The position numbers and the translations under genes are program-made. A stretch of DNA of 64,000 nucleotides from Vishniacozyma victoriae (lineage: Eukaryota; Basidiomycota; Tremellomycetes; Tremellales; Bulleribasidiaceae). Location of the stretch: the NCBI GenBank assembly GCA_017654735.1, contig JADPYG010000089.1, positions 444,001 to 508,000 on the forward strand, given 5' to 3'. Below, piece by piece: positions 35,052 to 46,889 of the stretch. The stretch's first letter is position 1, and each line of letters starts with the position of its first letter. The notes beneath the pieces were generated by a model. The model saw nothing but the letters and a program-made list of their open reading frames with translations, ran no database searches and was not told the origin of the DNA.

Positions 35052-35612
35052 ATGCGAGAGAACAACGACGTATCGCGACCTCCTACCACCCACTTCTCAA
35101 CCAAGCGTACCACCGAGCTGAGGCCTGCCAGGCTAGACCCTGCTGCATACCCCTCGATCACTGCTGCTTCCGGTGTACGATGCAAAGCTTCGAACTCAGA
35201 CACACCAAGGTCAGCCCATACCGCCAATGCTGAGACCGGTGGGACCGCTGCTGGATGTACCGCTACTGCCAACGGTAGCAGGTTTGCCGAGGCCAGGGAG
35301 CTCCTTCGAAAGCTGAATGAGACGTACTGGCAAGAAGACAAGCTCATCGGGCTGTACATCAAGTACGGGGCAGCCGATGGACCGGATGCAGAGGAGGCAA
35401 TGACCAGACAGGAAACAGCCTCGAAGCTTGTCAATGATTTCTGTGTCTACGATGAGAAGTACGTACCATTGTGAAACCTTTGCTAACTGGGCGGTCTCAG
35501 CGGAAGCTGACGGTATTGTAGCTCAAACATCAACATGGGAAGAGACAGATATACCAAGGCCCAAGCTGAGCAGCATTGGAACACCAAGGCTAACGGATTT
35601 CTGGGATCTTGA
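35052..35612 (+). CDS. Small orphan protein 2 (unrecognised)
   Basis: Exons 35052-35458 and 35522-35612 join to 165 residues. The N-terminus is low complexity (Thr/Ala/Arg), then a helical acidic-basic region (RFAEARELLRKLNETYWQED, AEEAMTRQETASKLVNDFCV) and YTKAQAEQHWNTKANGFLGS at the end. An alternative second-exon frame (to 35697, ending YIWWAPGAPVTYGSRW) is also open, so the 3' end is uncertain. Preceded by a clear TATA box. Confidence 0.5.
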
Positions 35613-36027
35613 GTACGAAAACTCGGAGTTCAGAGATCCTCTTCGGTACATATGGTGGGCCCCAGGCGCCCCGGTCACTTATGGCTCCCGCTGGTAATAA
35701 CATTGTATAGTTCTCATGATGCATGTTTGAGTCGGTCCTTGTCTACTCTCCAGATCAGGAGCTGAAAAACTTGGAAAACTTGGCCTTTGTTACCAAGCTC
35801 CACACTCCAGGGACTATGCCGTATTTCCCGCCGCTTGGCTCCACCGAGCTACTGCTCAAGACAGAGACATTCCTTTGAAGTTGTGGAGCCGGTGAACAGA
35901 ATCATCCTTTGTGGGCTGCCAAATGAAGGGAAGACAATGTTCAGGAGTAGCCGGACTATTTCTATTGGAATGCTAGAACAACTCTTGTTCCTCCACTCAC
36001 ATACAGTACATTGATCGGCACTAACCA
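35613..36027. other. Intergenic, orphan genes 2-3
   Basis: 415 bp with no confident gene. The open frame at 35787-36014 starts without a recognisable protein. Confidence 0.4.
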
Positions 36028-36823
36028 ATGACCGGCACACACTCTTATTTCTCACAGGTGGAACATGACGAGTGCTCTTCGGCAATTAGGTCTTCTCTTC
36101 TCACTTTGGACGAAACGAGCCAGTCGTTGCAGCCAGTATCATCATTATGCGTCTCAGAACCAGGCTCCAACACATGTGACTTATCACCGAACCCCTCTCT
36201 TGCTGGCTGCACGATTGACTCCAACAGAAATAAAACCTATTTCACCAGACAGCAAACTCGTCTGCTGTTCCGCAAAATTGAGGAATTACACAACAATCAG
36301 TGTGAGGTAGTATGGGGTCCCAAATCAGCACACCCAGATACTCAGACATTGGCGGCGGAGGCTTTGATGGATGTTCTAAGAGTCGCGGAGAACGCCTTCA
36401 GCGATGTCTTTAATTTCATTCCGTACGTGGACGAAGGCATTGGTGAGGGGCTCCCGAGGCGCCAAGATGAGGACAGCGAGCAACTTGGCGAAAGATTTGG
36501 GAGGCTTTTCCTTAATGCCCGTATGGGTGTATACACTGCTAAGAAGATAGACAGAGATGGGAGATCTCACAAATATGCATTGGGATGGCAAGATGCGCTA
36601 GTTGGGATAGAGGAAAGTCTGGTCCACCCTGTTAGATACATCAAACTTGTGTCAAGGTACAGTCATTCTTTTCCCATATCATCATCAGAGCTGAATTTAT
36701 AGGGAGACCCAGGATGAAATCAGAAGGCAATTGGAGTACGAGTGGAATGAACATGCCAGCAGGCTCATCCGCACTGAAGAGGCTCTCACTTCAAAAGCAG
36801 AAAATACTGACGGCACGGAATAG
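36028..36823 (+). CDS. Small orphan protein 3 (unrecognised)
   Basis: Exons 36028-36656 and 36703-36823 join in frame (249 residues). The first 75 residues are Ser/Thr-rich and look disordered. The rest is helical and charged: TRLLFRKIEELHNNQCEVVW, ALMDVLRVAENAFSDVFNFI, RFGRLFLNARMGVYTAKKID and RRQLEYEWNEHASRLIRTEE. No signal peptide, membrane segment or known motif. Confidence 0.55.
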
Positions 36824-37705
36824 CGCAAAGAGGACTTCTGGAGACTGCACGGTATTAGATTAAACATGTATATTGAGTCTCAGGTGTGTTGCGCAGATTT
36901 GAATGGTAGAAAAGCTGAATACTCATTGAGAAGCGACCAACTTCGCCTGATGCAACAGTATAGAGGGGTCTACAGCTGGCAGATCCATTCCATTATTGCC
37001 ACATCAGTTCTTGCCTTATCCTGACAAGGTCTTGCTTTGCCTACCGTCTCATATCGCACTTGACGATGGTCCGGGGCAGGAAAATCAAGACCACTCTCCT
37101 GCCTGAAGTCTTGCGCATACATCACCCGCGCCCAGAGAGCACTATATGAACGGCTGGCTCCCGGGTGTCCCTTGCTCACAGCGTTGTGTGTGATGATGTG
37201 GAGGTGATTTTGATGCAAGCAGGCTCTATACGCGGGAGCTCCAGATATCCAGAGGATAAACTGCTTCGGTAGCGGCAGAGCCTTAAGACGACCGCTCTCG
37301 ATCCGTCGATTAAACTTGCCCCTATACTCACAGGACAAGCTGTTTAGGGAGAACGTGATTGCTCAAGCACAACGAGTAACGCCTTACGCTTGATTCAGCT
37401 GATGGAGTCACTTCACTTCCTTTTCCACATCGTAGGTACTCCACGCCACGTCCTGCCCCCGGCCATAACGTTTCTGCAGAGTCATATTGGGACGCTCCAT
37501 ACACTGTATGGTCCCTGACACGCATCCTTTCATACTGTGGAGCCTGACACAAAAGGCGCACCTTTGACATACTCCTTGGACAATTTGACTTGTGCCCATT
37601 GGAAGGTCGTCTTTCATACCTCTTCCCCAACGCACTCCAATATTTCCCCTTTACCCCCGCCACTGCCTGTTATAAGGCGTACGACAATATCCGAACAGTA
37701 AACCA
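36824..37705. other. Long intergenic stretch, orphan genes 3-4
   Basis: 882 bp. Two minus-strand open frames (36970-37338 and 37328-37663) lack convincing starts, splice structure or protein-like composition. I do not call a gene here. It may hold degenerate sequence. Confidence 0.4.
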
Positions 37706-38367
37706 ATGACCTCTCGAGCAACCGGGTCAAGGCAAAGTCACACCAGATCTGGATGTTTGACAAGTTTTCGGAACTTGCCCTGGTTCCAAAAGCCCATTGC
37801 CAATGAACGATCGGAAGCCCCGCCCGAGAATGTGAATGTCGGAATCACACTGCCAACTTCCACCACCGTGTCGAAACTCAGAAGCGATGCGGACGACGAT
37901 AGAGGTCAAAAAGCAATGTGTCTACAATACCGTTTGGTGCCTGTGGAAGCAGAGATGGAGACATACTTTGAGCATTGCAAAAGTCGCTTCAAACCCACCG
38001 ACAAAGAGTGGATCGATGCCTGCTCAGATTTTGAGGAGGTACGACAACTACGCAGGCGCGAAAAGATCTTCGACTGTACGTAAGTGAACCTTCGGAATCG
38101 ACACACTCCCACTTTAAATCCTGGTGACACCGCTGACGGCTTAGGACGGGTGTCGAGGTTGATGATTCCCAAGTCGAAGCCGAGGAAAACTGGATAAGAG
38201 AAGCCACCGAAGTGTTAGGAAAGCCAAGACCCGATCTCGCGAAACAGTGGGTTGAGAGGACCGTTGCGAAGAACGACGAGGAAGCCGCAAGAGCAGCAGC
38301 GAGTGCTCGCTGCGCTGAAGGCGGCTTGGGATCTCTCGATGGATCGATGGGCGAAGGTACAGAGTAG
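37706..38367 (+). CDS. Small orphan protein 4 (unrecognised)
   Basis: Exons 37706-38079 and 38145-38367 join to 198 residues. N-terminus MTSRATGSRQSHTRSG, then a helical charged region: EAEMETYFEHCKSRFKPTDK, ACSDFEEVRQLRRREKIFDC, QVEAEENWIREATEVLG and AKQWVERTVAKNDEEAARAA. It has the same size, two-exon plan and coil-like composition as the neighbouring orphan genes. Function unknown. Confidence 0.55.
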
Positions 38368-38586
38368 GGTATGTGAGAGATAGAGTTTGAATATCTACTG
38401 TGCATATGATATTCGTGGCAGATCTAGAGATCTAGAAATCCACCCATACACGAAGAACCGTATGCAGCAATGAGAGACCTGCGGAACAGGATCAGTCGCC
38501 ACCGCCACACTTCTTTGCGCCCTGAGTCAGAAGAATGAACAGCTATTCTCGTGTATTTTATACCCAATTCATTACCCACGTCAAAT

Positions 38587-39474
38587 ATGGTCCGCGGTAG
38601 ACCCATGAACACAGCCCTGCCCGAAACGCGGGGGCTGGTACAACAACGTAAATTTAGAGCTAAGAAAGCTGAAAAGATCGTACGTACCCAATACAAATTT
38701 TATACTCGCAGCTGACAAATCAGGCCGAATTGGAATCAACAAATCGTGCCCTTGTAGAGGAGAATAAACAACTCCGCACCGAACTACAATTGATGAGGGA
38801 TCATCTCCTTAATCCTGATTCCGGCTCTCGCCCTTTTGAGAGATTGGAGAAGGAGAATGAGAAGGAAAAAGATGAGATTAGGATTCAAATGGGAGTCGTT
38901 CAGGGTGTGAGGAATCAACTTGAGAATGCTTTACAGAGTCTGAGGGCTATTGGTGGGGATGTGGATATGCAGGGAGGGTCTCAGGTGCGTAACTCTTGCT
39001 CTCTTTTGCTTTTAATATGTGAGATGGGGCTGATTGTAGGCATCACCTATGTCTATGAGTAGTCATGCTGCGGGTACCCCTGTCGCTTCTACGTCTCAGC
39101 CATATTGGAACAATCCGATAAACACCCCGCTCAAAGTCAGTATCGAACCAGAAGTCCCCGTCGCTAGTTCCTCGAAATGCTGTAAACGTCCCTCGACCTC
39201 AGACCCATCCGCTCATATTGTCAATTACGATACAGATCACACGAGCAAAAGACTCAGACAAGCTTCGACCTCGACCGAACCGTTACGTACATATCAATCA
39301 GGATCGCCAATGACTGAAGCCTCGTCCACACCTGTACCCCGACGACCATCTTCTGCTATTCGTGATATGTCGCCTCCTGTTGATCGGAGGGTTCCGCCTA
39401 TTAATAGCGCGGATTGCTGTTTGGGGATAGTAGCTTGTGATGAACGGGGAGAGATCGTTGGGTGGACATCTTGA
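38587..39474 (+). CDS. Small bZIP transcription factor
   Basis: Exons 38587-38679, 38724-38984 and 39040-39474 join to 262 residues. The basic region lies at the very N-terminus (RGRPMNTALPETRGLVQQRK, FRAKKAEK). It runs into a leucine zipper across the first intron (AELESTNRALVEENKQLRTE, LQLMRDHLL). The C-terminal half is Ser/Pro/Thr-rich and ends with a Cys-bearing motif (SADCCLGIVACDERGEIVGW). The start at 38587 leaves almost nothing before the basic region; an upstream exon cannot be excluded. DNA-binding partner and targets unknown. Confidence 0.72.
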
Positions 39475-39724
39475 GATAAGAATCGGACGACTTGATAGGG
39501 TGGATAGTAGCCGGTCTTGGTATGGCATAGTATGGGACAAAGAAAAGGTCGGATAGTTCCCAATACCGACTGGAGGACCACTATGTCAGGCGATGATCTC
39601 GTTGACATAATCCGTCGAACAACTCGCTATAGGGAAACCGCGAGTAGGAGTCAGTCGAACGGACGCGAAAAGAGCAATGCATCATACATGATCTCAATAC
39701 CTCTACAACAATACCAACCCCGTA

Positions 39725-41467
39725 TTAGACCCACCGAATCTCCCCCTTCTCTTTCCCACAACCGACAACATCCCCACCGACCCAAAACGGCTTCAAAGCT
39801 TTAGGCAGGTTCAACCCCTCAATCCTCTTCTCCTCGCCATCCCCAATCTGTACTCCATTCTCAAGAAGGGCAACTAGTAATCGGGGAATAGCAGCTGCTG
39901 TACCGTTGAGGGTATTCGCGAATGGGAGTGGAGCGTCTGATTCTGTAGTAGGGCGATATCGGATATGGAGGCGGCGGGATTGGTAGTCTGTGCAATTTGA
40001 TGTTGATGTGATCTGCTTGTCAACTTGAGAGTTGACGAAGAGTAAAAATGGGGACGTACCTCGCCCCACTTTCCACGTCCAGGCATCCAGGCTTCCATAT
40101 CGTATTTCCTTGCTGCACTTGCCCCGAGCTCTTCGGTAGGCATATCAAGAACCCTACATGTCAGCTCTTGGATTTGCGATTAAATTGATATGGCGTACCT
40201 GACACTAAGCCCTAGACCCTCGGCGATCTCCTTTTGCACCCTTCTCATTTCCTCCATGATATCCCCACCCTCTCCATCCGCAGTGACGCAAAACATCTCG
40301 ACTTTGGTAAATTGATGAACCCTGTACAATCCTCTAGTGTCCGATCCCCTAGCCCCAGCCTCAGCTCTGAAAGCATGTCCTATGCCAACGACCTTTCTTG
40401 GTAGACTTTTGTGATCCAATATCCGGTTAGCGAATAAAGCCGATAGTGGTATTTCGGCAGTTCCAGCTAGACATAAATCGGTACCGGCAATATGATACGT
40501 CTGTGTCGGTGCTGAATCGCCATCTCCATCTCGAGGATTAAAGCCGCATCTACTAGCTATATCTGTTCGAATGATATCGGGGGGAATGACCGGTTCGTAC
40601 CCGTGTTTGAGACATATCGAGGTCGCGTAGTTGATCAATGCCATTTCTAGTAATGCCAGTGTTCCACGTAAATAAGGCCATGATGATCCTGTTGATATTG
40701 TCGATGCTTCATTATCAAGGAGTTCGTACCAGTTTGTCGTTCTCAAATGATCCCTAGCTAGATCGGAGGGTATTGGCTCAGGACCAAACCTCTCGATCTC
40801 CACTGCATTCTCCTCTGGACCTAATGGGACATCGGCCATACTAACATTCGGGAGCACCGATCCCAACTCCAGCAGCTCCTCCTCCGTTGCATTTAAATTA
40901 GTCTCGTAATCGGTAATCCGCCCTTTCAATTTCTTAGCTTGTCGGACAAATTCATCCTTGTCGCCCAAGTTAGCTTTAATGAGTTGCGATACCTCCTTTT
41001 GCTTTGAGCGGACATTACTGATTTTCTGCAGTAGGAGTAATTGAGTATCGCGTAATCGTATCATATGAGGTAGGTGATTCGGCCCATGGGGTAAAGGTGA
41101 ATTCCGGATCATGGCATTATGGGCGGTTTGTGCCGGATCGGCGAGGAGGGTAGCATAGTCCAATCGTGGCTTGGGAAGTAGAGATGTCGGTTTGGGTGGA
41201 GCGGACGAGCTACCCTGGCTACTGGGTTTCGTAGAGGTGGTACTGGGACCACTTGGACTCGAGCCTGAACCAGCGGGCGGAGGTGGTGGAGTACCGGGAA
41301 ACACCATCGGGCCACCGGTAGGTACGTGTGACGCCCATCGTCGATTCCCAAGGACTAGGTCGTGAGCTTGTTGCAGATGGTGTAGGGGTATCACACATGG
41401 ACTTACCTGTTCTCTCTGTAACAGCTCTTGATATAGCTCTAGGGATAGTCATGCCAGATGTATACAT
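39725..41467 (-). CDS. Seryl-tRNA synthetase, mitochondrial
   Basis: Class II aminoacyl-tRNA synthetase that charges mitochondrial tRNA-Ser. About 510 residues. The N-terminus ([20 protein letters not shown], then [11 protein letters not shown]) is basic and presequence-like, followed by a Pro/Ser linker. The tRNA-binding coiled coil comes next ([40 protein letters not shown]). Class II motif 2 is [20 protein letters not shown] with FTKVEMF. Motif 3 is [20 protein letters not shown]. The serine-binding region [19 protein letters not shown] is also present. ATG 41452 is an alternative start. The presence of a targeting-type N-terminus is the reason for calling it mitochondrial. Confidence 0.88.
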
Positions 41468-41768
41468 CTATCTGTATAAGGTGTACAGTATACGGTAATA
41501 CAGTCTAGTCTATCAGGGGATATATTAACGTTAAATCGCAATCTCCGCTTTCGGGCCGCACGCAACTTTGGATTCAATCACTCACTCTCCTACCTTGTTA
41601 TCATTCACTCTTTTACACTTGTATATAGTAAACAACAACAGTCGTGTCGATAGTCTCCCACTTCTTCGTATCCTATTCAATCCGAGCAATCAATCTATAT
41701 ACCCATCACCCATTTCGATACTTGACCAAACGGGGATCCGGCAACAGACACGCCAATCCAAGTGTTAG

Positions 41769-43477
41769 ATGTACGAGTACGGTCTCCCCCAAGAACACGC
41801 CCAGGGGCAGGCACAGGCATCCACTTCCTCATCGTCTCCATCAATGCAACCACCATCAGGATCATCAGATTTCAGGAATGGACAGCTTCAACAACAGCAG
41901 CAACAGCCTTATCCTTATGGTTACGATGCATATCCACCACCAGTGGGCCCGTCATCATACGACTACGGATTTCAACGTGGTCCAATGCAGTCTGGAATGG
42001 AAGGGATGCCTAGTCCATATGGAAATGGGAGTGGGAATGGGAATGCGAGTGGAAGCTGGGAATCACCATACAATGGTGCATCCTCGTCACAAGATAGAAG
42101 TAGGGAACAACAGCCTTCGTGGATGATGGGTGAGGGAAATGGGATATATGGCCAGATGGGGATGCATGGTGATATGAGTAGGAATAGTAGTGGTGCTATC
42201 GATGGGAATGGAAATGGACATGGGCATGGCGGCGCTGGACTAGGTCTAGGAGGCGACGAAGAGAGTTGGCGAAGGAATGGGACGGGTTGGGGTAATGATT
42301 ATGGCAAACCTCCCGGACCAGAATCAGGCATGGAGAAAGCGTTGGAGACTGTAAGCCTTACAGTACACTCCCGTCTGATAAGCTGACTTGTCAGCTGCGT
42401 TATAACATCAACGACGTTGTTGAAGCCATACGTCCTTACGGTACGTCTATGCTCATTCTAGCCAACAATAAGCTAATCTTTAGCGGTATCTCCAAACAAC
42501 CCTCGACCACCCAGACCACCGCCATATGTCCAACAACGATTCGTCCGCTTAGCAGCCTCAATCCAGTCGAGCCTATCAACCCTCCAACCACACATGCATC
42601 CCCTCCTTCATCCCGAATTCCTGCTTACACCGCCCAAACCCCGTTCATCACCCACCAACGCTCATAGTAATGGCGCCGGTCCATCGTCTTCGATCAAACC
42701 TCTCTCATCCGCTGAAGAGGAGATGGAGATTATTCGGAAACGACGAGATATGCTTATCGCTCGTGCTGCCCAGGTGACGGCGTCTCAACAATCACAGCAG
42801 CCACAACAGCAACAACAACAACAGCAACAACAACAACAGCAACAACAACACGCTCCATCTCCGGTCCCACTCAATCACCACTCAAGTGTACTCTACCCAC
42901 AACAACATCATATACAAACGCCACCTCAACAAAACCATCATTCACAGTCCCAGCAATATCCATATTCGCACATGCAGAGCCAAAACCAATTCCAGCCTCA
43001 ACCCAACTGGAATCATACCGATATTTACGGTAACGGAGGTCTATTCAACTCGAATCCAATGTCATTACCGGCGAGTAATGGCGGATCACCGTACAATGTT
43101 GGTGCCGCCCTCGCTCCATTTGACGATAATACCAACGTGTCAAGGCGTTCGACCATGGATACTTTCGATCCTGGGCTCGCTAGATTCTCGTTGGATCCAG
43201 CAAAGATCCCGGCGTACCCCGAAAAAGTATCCAAAAAGAGTCAGCCGGAAGGAGGGAAATGTCATGGATGTTCCGTTACTGTCACTGCGGAATGGAGAAG
43301 AGGGCCCGACGGGCCTAGGAGTCTGTGCAACGCCTGTGGAGTAAGTTTACCCTTCTTCTTCTCAATCCTAGTGCCCGCTGACAGATACAGTTGCACTACG
43401 CAAAGTTGACCAGGAAACGTGCCCTGGAAGATGCGTTGGTCAAGAATCCTCAACCTCCGGCGGCTCCCGCAAGCTAG
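41769..43477 (+). CDS. GATA-type zinc finger transcription factor
   Basis: About 520 residues in four exons. The long N-terminal part is Gln/Gly/Asn/Ser-rich. A conserved helical patch spans an intron (LRYNINDVVEAIRPY, RFVRLAASIQSSLSTLQPHM). A helix (EEMEIIRKRRDMLIARAAQV) precedes a polyglutamine run. The single finger is CHGCSVTVTAEWRRGPDGPR then SLCNACG, spacing C-x2-C-x18-C-x2-C, completed by LHYAKLTRKRALED in the last exon. The finger lies at the extreme C-terminus and there is no PAS domain, so it is not a White Collar 2 type protein. The 18-residue loop groups it with fungal GATA factors of that finger class. Target genes unknown. Confidence 0.87.
42803..42850. repeat. (CAA/CAG)n polyglutamine tract
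   Basis: Near-uninterrupted CAA/CAG codons in the GATA factor gene. Likely length-variable. Confidence 0.85.
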
Positions 43478-43729
43478 CGAGAGAATCCGCCATCAGACAC
43501 AACCCGCCTTTGTCAGCTCACTGTATCCCTTTCCCAGTGATAATACCCAGCCGTAGACATCCTTTCCCCTCATGTCTGTGTCATATACCCATGTAGCATA
43601 TAAGTGAATAGATGCATCTATAATATAATTATACATCGGAAACATCCGTTCCTAGAATAAAGTTCGACCATATACAGTAGTAGCACCCGATCCATCCATC
43701 ATCTACTATACTACATACACTACACTCCT

Positions 43730-45134
43730 ATGAGAATCATGTCACCCAAACTACCTATCCCCGATTCGAGTACTTTCACGACTCCCAAGCTTGCTGGTGA
43801 AGCTGGTTGGAAGGAGTTGAAGGAGAGTTTTCCGGCTTTGAAGAATGATTTAGTACTCAGGGCTGCTGGGGGTGAGGAGACTGAGAGGGCTGGTGTTTGG
43901 GTTATGAGGCAGGCTGGAAGGTATCTACCTGGTGAGTATCTCTAGAGAGTGGATGGAGGATTGAGTGGAACATTTGGGAGTATGAAGGATCAGGAGTCCT
44001 TTGTGCCAGATACGTCTGTGCGCAACTACCTTACAACGGTCCTGGGCCTTCACTGGACCTGAAGTTCTAGCCATGTGTCATATAGCTATGTCCTAAGCTG
44101 ACTTCAGAATTCCTGGAGATCCGAAAAGAACATTCCTTCTTCGAATGCTGCCAAACCCCAACCATCGCCCGAGATATCACACTCCAGCCAATCGACCGAT
44201 TCCCCCAACTCGACGCATCCATCATTTTCTGCGATATCCTAGTCGTCCCCCAAGCTCTAGGTCTAGAAGTAACAATGGAGAAAGGAGCAGGACCTCACCT
44301 TCCCGAACCACTCGTTGACCCTTCTCACATGTCTCGATTAAATAAAAATGTCGATATCGACAAGGAGTTGGGATACTTGTTTGAAGCTATTACCCTCACT
44401 CGAAAAGGATTAGATGGACGAGTACCATTGATTGGATTCTGTGGTGCTCCATGGACTTTGATGGCTTATATGGTTGAAGGTGGGGGTAGTCGAAATTATG
44501 AAAAGGCAAAGGGGTGGTTGTACAAGTACCCCAAGGAGAGTATGGAGTTGTTGATGAGGGTTGCGGACGTTTGTGCCGATATGCTCGTTGGACAGGTTCT
44601 TGCTGGTGCTCAGGTAAGTAGACTATCCATATGGCGTAGTTCTTGACTAACGAGTAGATGCTCCAAGTATTCGATTCTTGGGCAGGTGAACTCACTCCAC
44701 ACCAATTCAAGACTTTTGCCCTCCCCTCCCTCCTCCACATCTCCCATAAAGTCCACCACACTCTCGCTAAACTCAACCATCCCGTTGTACCCATGACAGT
44801 CTTCCCCAAGGGAGTTCACGCCGCATCTTGCCTTTCCCTATTCTCCGACCCGGAAGAAACCAAATACGCAACCATCGGCCTAGATTGGACTTTGGACCCC
44901 GTCGAAGTACGTGAGATTGTTGGATCAAAAGTAGCTTTGCAGGGTAACTACGATCCCGTCGTTTTATATGGTGGAAAGGAAGGTATTGAGAAGGAAGTAG
45001 AGAGATTGAGTCAAAGATGGAAGCAGGCTGGAGGTGGGTGGATTGCGAATCTTGGACATGGTGTTACACCTGGAGTCAAGCCTGAGGATATGGGATGGTT
45101 CCTTGATTGTGTACACAAGTACTCGAAGCGTTAA
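43730..45134 (+). CDS. HEM12: Uroporphyrinogen decarboxylase
   Basis: Cytosolic enzyme converting uroporphyrinogen III to coproporphyrinogen III in haem synthesis. Three exons: 43730-43931, a large exon starting at 44108, and an exon ending at 45134. The substrate-site motif [11 protein letters not shown] is split by the first intron, which is unusually long for this window (176 nt). Other family blocks are [80 protein letters not shown] and [11 protein letters not shown]. The length of about 370 residues matches the family. ATG 43739 is a possible alternative start. Confidence 0.95.
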
Positions 45135-45263
45135 GTTAGTAGATCAAAAGAGATAGAGACAACCACTCATGGCCTGCGGCAGATCTGATCATGCTATCAT
45201 GCATACATGTTCCGAGTCTTGATACTGCTAAGCCACGTCCTTCATCTACGTCCATGAACCAGG

Positions 45264-45939
45264 TTATAGTTCGGTAGCACCTCCACTCTGATCATCAGTC
45301 AAGCTCAACAAGAGGGAACGTCAGTAGCATGGAGCTTGGATGGGATGGCCGTTATTGTCCGGCCGATCCAATCTCCATGCTACCATACACGACAGGCAAG
45401 AAGAAACTCACCATAACAGCCTCAATCTCCCTCTCACTCCATTCCTTAGGTTTCCACAATGCCTCAGGAGCCTCCCAGAAATTCTCATAATCAACAGGAG
45501 GAGCAGGCTTGCCCTTCCAAACATCCTCCTTCTCTGCTGAAGATTCCGTCGAACGGTCGACTTTACCTTTCGCAGAATCATTGGTAGATTGACCTTTGGG
45601 ATTTGAAGAGGGGTTTGAAGGGGATGTTGAGGATGATTGGAGTTTTGCTAGGAATGATTGGAAATCTTTTGCAATTTCCTGGGGGGCCATTGGATGGGGT
45701 GCTGGTGCGTGGGGTTCTGGGAGTTAGCGCTGGTCACACTTTAATATCGTCGGATTATCAAGATGATTGGCCGCAATGACGGTCCAGGGGCCTTGGAACC
45801 ATTTCTCACGACCACGGGGGACATAAATCGCATTGGAGCAGTAGAGTATGAACTCACTCTTGGCCTCCTTCCATTTCGATCCCATGAACTGAATCTTGGG
45901 GGTGTAATGACCCGCACGAAGTAATAACGTAGGTCTCAT
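45264..45939 (-). CDS. KGD4: Kgd4/Ymr31-like mitochondrial protein
   Basis: Small mitochondrial protein of about 150 residues in three exons. Kgd4 recruits the E3 subunit to the 2-oxoglutarate dehydrogenase complex; it was once annotated as ribosomal protein Ymr-31. MRPTLLLRAGHYTPKIQFMG leads into KKPHAPAPHPMAPQEIAKDF and QSFLAKLQ, then a Ser/Pro/Lys linker. The C-terminal block is YENFWEAPEALWKPKEWSER, EIEAVMSGGATEL. The N-terminal HP motif and the terminal SGGA motif fit fungal Kgd4. The last exon (SGGATEL) and both splice joins were found by frame matching. Assignment is from memory of the family. Confidence 0.68.
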
Positions 45940-46217
45940 TGTGTGGTGAGGTGATTTGTTTGGTGCCTAGGCTTTCTTCAAATGCTTCTTGCGAGTCCAG
46001 TCGATCGATCTCAGTGCTCTATATAGTTTATGCGGTGGTTCACTCGAGAGTTGAGCTTGGTTGGGAGAAGTATTAGGTATGAGTAGGGTGTAGAATGCTT
46101 TTCATTATGACATCTATTAATCTATCCATTGCCGTCTTAAGGCGGAGTTGCCGAATATCTCCGACCACCCAGTATACCTCAGAATTAAGAATCAACCCTC
46201 ACCTACTACCATACATA

Positions 46218-46676
46218 ATGACATCCGTAATCCGTACAAAAGCATACAACCTCCCAGAACTATTATCAACTCTACCACGCGATGGGATTGGTGCTCTCGT
46301 CAGACCATCTACGAGTCCGAATTCGGTATATAGAGTAACGAGATCTAAATTGAAATTTCGAGCTAGGTCTGAGATGGGAGAACAAGCCACTAAAGATGAG
46401 GGGAAGGGGGATGATATGCTAGCTGTTAGTGGGAAGATATGGGGAATGAGATTCGTTAATGGTATGTCTTCCACCTCTCAGGTCTCAGGAGGAGTGAGAG
46501 ACTGATATATAGGACGTTATGTCGCACATACCAAATCGGCCACACCATCCAATATCGACGGTCTAATAAGAGAAAGGATCGCAGCTCGATGGACACAGGT
46601 CAAAGAGGAGGAGCTGGATCCAATGGCAAGGGAGAGTATCAAGGCGAAATTGGAAGAATTGAAGGCTAGTACATGA
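46218..46676 (+). CDS. Mitochondrial ribosomal protein, mS34-like
   Basis: Exons 46218-46461 and 46513-46676 give 135 residues. The pattern LLSTLPRDGIGALVRP, SVYRVTRSKLKF and SGKIWGMRFVNGRYV follows the mS34 order (G-x-G-x-LV ... Y-x-R-x-TR ... GKxWG). The C-terminus is a helical ERIAARWTQVKEEELDPMAR. The start at 46218 gives a short N-terminus. Convergent with EXO1. The match is short and motif-level, so this is tentative. Confidence 0.6.
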
Positions 46677-46889
46677 CGGGATTAGGATCATATCGGCACA
46701 CCATATTTTCAAGAACGACGGATGGATGTCTGTAATGCATAACATGATACGAATACGAATACAGTAATGCACAACTAAGGATGAGAATAGGGGTATACAG
46801 GGTACAGTATTGAGTATGCGTGATTTACGTCTCGTTACTCGACATCTTATTTCGTTTGGTTGTTGCATCACCCTTCGGCCAGCGGTCCA

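Noticed and set aside
36970..37663. Two overlapping minus-strand open frames (about 110-120 residues)
   Set aside because: No good start context, no splice join makes a longer protein, and composition is not protein-like.
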